Origin: Minisyncoccota bacterium
GTDB lineage: Bacteria; Verrucomicrobiota; Lentisphaeria; Oligosphaerales; MVZH01
Reading direction: 5' to 3'
Assembly (NCBI GenBank): GCA_021734725.1
Contig: JAIPIM010000202.1
Span: 1 to 7,437, forward strand
Length of the DNA: 7,437 nucleotides
Both the position numbers and the translations under genes were made by a program. Every line of letters begins with the position of its first letter. Position 1 is the first letter of the stretch. Under the pieces are notes generated by a model. That model was given only the letters and a program-made list of their open reading frames with translations, did no database searches and was not told the origin of the DNA. Positions 6,295 through 7,437 of this stretch are shown here, one piece after another.

Positions 6295-7437
6295 GCTCCA
6301 AGAACCCGTTTTGGCGCAATCCTGCAAATAGTCAAACGCTTTTGGCGGGAGCATGTCAGTCATTTTCTGCCGCGTATTGTCATCGGGAGCGGGCAGAGCC
6401 CCGACGGCGGCGAAGGCTTTGTTTCGGTCGGCCGGTTGCGGGTACGCGTCCCTTGCCTGCCGGCCGGTATACGAGAAATTCGCATAGTGCAGCAGGCGGG
6501 TATGTCCTATAACGACTCGCGTGCCCTCTAAAAATGCGGGAGCGAAGGGCTTGAGCGGCTCGGCCGTAAAATCGTCAACAAAGCGTTGACCTGGCTTGTT
6601 GAGTTCGGTCCCCACGATAATGGGCAGATCTTTTGCTATTGCCGTACTTGCATAGCGCTGCAATTCTCTGATCTTGCGCCCCCGTTCGTCCGCATCATCA
6701 ATATTCCAATTGCGGTCGGGGATAATGTTCACGGCCGCGACACCTTTGTCGATCAGGCAGTCAAGTTGCGTATCGGGGTCGCTTTCGCCGGGGCTCGTAC
6801 CGTCGAGCCAGGTTGAGGTGGGGATAGCGCCGCACGTCAAGATCATGTGGATAACATCGTCGAGTGGCGGGAATGTATGTTCGGTCGGCTGCTCATATCC
6901 CAACCCTCCCTTCTTGATGAGCTTAGAGCGAAGAAAACTGACAAGAGCGTTGGTGTCGTTGCTGAGTGCCGCCACCTTATCGGATGCCACTCCAAGGTTC
7001 GATGCCCAGAACAGGGCGGCTTGCCGGCGGTCGTCACCCATTTCTTCCAGGGCCTTGTCATGATACGCTTTAACGATGTGTCTTTCCGTAGCATTTGCAG
7101 CGGGTGTCATAGGCAGAACATCGTGCTCATAGTCGACGGCCAGTCCGCTCAACTTGCTGTTGATGCGGTCAATCAGCGCACGATTGCGTTCATGGGATTT
7201 ATCCAGCATGCCTGCCAAAACCTGTCCGGGTGGTGAATCCGGGACGGGCTGTTCTGCAAAGCCAACTCCCATGAAATAGAAGACCCCCGGTTCCCCCGGA
7301 GAATTGATTTCCTTATCGCTGTATTCGTGAAAAAAGGTACGGCTTTCGAAGCCTACAGTTGCCCGGATTCGCAACAGGTCACTGGCAAAAAAAAGTTCGG
7401 GAAGCGCTGTCAATACGTCGAAATCACACAGCCCCAT
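6292..7437 (-). CDS. PHP-like protein of a rhamnose operon, function unknown (N-terminus outside window)
   Basis: The C-terminal 381 residues of a longer protein; the frame is open to the window edge, and the Met codon at the edge may be internal. I do not recognise a characterised enzyme. The visible N-terminus, GLCDFDVLTALPE at 2-14 followed by VGFESRTFF at 28-36, has the layout of PHP-domain motifs II and III (TDHDTLDGIPE, then GIEIS), with Phe6 where the metal-binding His would be and Glu31 retained. Later segments also fit a PHP-type barrel: ERHIVKAYHDKA at 118-129, TCGAIPTSTWLDG at 201-213 where an AHP motif is usual, and IIVGTELNKPGQ at 273-284 where GSDFH is usual. Motif I (HxH) would lie outside the window. 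No signal peptide can be judged. Its tight coupling to rhaA argues for a role in rhamnose or related deoxysugar metabolism. It could be an altered phosphoesterase, a lactonase-like hydrolase, or a non-catalytic member. The PHP link is my inference from motif layout. Confidence 0.72.
   Translation of the reverse strand: MGLCDFDVLTALPELFFASDLLRIRATVGFESRTFFHEYSDKEINSPGEPGVFYFMGVGFAEQPVPDSPPGQVLAGMLDKSHERNRALIDRINSKLSGLAVDYEHDVLPMTPAANATERHIVKAYHDKALEEMGDDRRQAALFWASNLGVASDKVAALSNDTNALVSFLRSKLIKKGGLGYEQPTEHTFPPLDDVIHMILTCGAIPTSTWLDGTSPGESDPDTQLDCLIDKGVAAVNIIPDRNWNIDDADERGRKIRELQRYASTAIAKDLPIIVGTELNKPGQRFVDDFTAEPLKPFAPAFLEGTRVVIGHTRLLHYANFSYTGRQARDAYPQPADRNKAFAAVGALPAPDDNTRQKMTDMLPPKAFDYLQDCAKTGSWS

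Noticed and set aside
4994..7437. Possible frameshift or pseudogene in the rhamnose block
   Set aside because: rhaA aligns without a break along its full length with all metal ligands, and the PHP-like frame is open throughout to the window edge.

Overview
The window is ordinary bacterial chromosome, densely coded, with base composition slightly above half G+C by eye. The gene mix is a MalFGK-type sugar ABC transporter, an L-rhamnose isomerase beside an uncharacterised PHP-like protein, and a compact B12-dependent ribonucleotide reductase. This suggests a carbohydrate-degrading, probably anaerobic or microaerobic bacterium. A member of the PVC group (Lentisphaerae, Kiritimatiellota, Verrucomicrobia or Planctomycetes) would fit, but no marker gene settles it and this placement is weak.

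Left half, plus strand (1-2762): the tail end of a sugar ABC transporter operon. It holds the 3' part of a MalF/UgpA-type permease, a complete MalG/UgpE-type permease that overlaps it by ATGA, and after 72 bases a complete MalK/UgpC-type ATPase. The solute-binding protein is not in view and may lie off the left edge. The sugar cannot be named from these genes alone.

Middle (2763-2932): the 170-base gap between convergent genes is almost filled by one element. Two perfect 14-bp inverted arms (2780-2793 and 2901-2914) enclose 107 bases that contain a further hairpin. The arms are flanked by 6-bp direct repeats CTGCCC, one of them set off by a single base. It looks like a small non-autonomous mobile element (MITE-like) or a structured intergenic repeat. 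It lacks the T-tract of an intrinsic terminator.

Right half, minus strand (7437 down to 2933): a rhamnose block and then a nucleotide-metabolism gene. Read in the direction of transcription it begins with the C-terminal 381 residues of a PHP-like protein cut by the window edge. Next comes rhaA, whose Shine-Dalgarno shares bases with the upstream stop codon, which implies translational coupling. A 105-base gap with a plausible promoter follows, then a complete adenosylcobalamin-dependent ribonucleoside-triphosphate reductase of the monomeric Lactobacillus leichmannii RTPR type. RhaA converts L-rhamnose to L-rhamnulose. The PHP-like protein probably serves the same pathway by context, but its activity is unknown. 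The reductase supplies deoxynucleotides without oxygen and appears to be an independent unit.

I see no rRNA, tRNA, CRISPR array, transposase, phage gene or recognisable riboswitch. No gene-free stretch exceeds 300 bases. The items most worth a second look are the intergenic inverted-repeat element, the PHP-like protein with apparently altered metal-ligand motifs, and the short RTPR.
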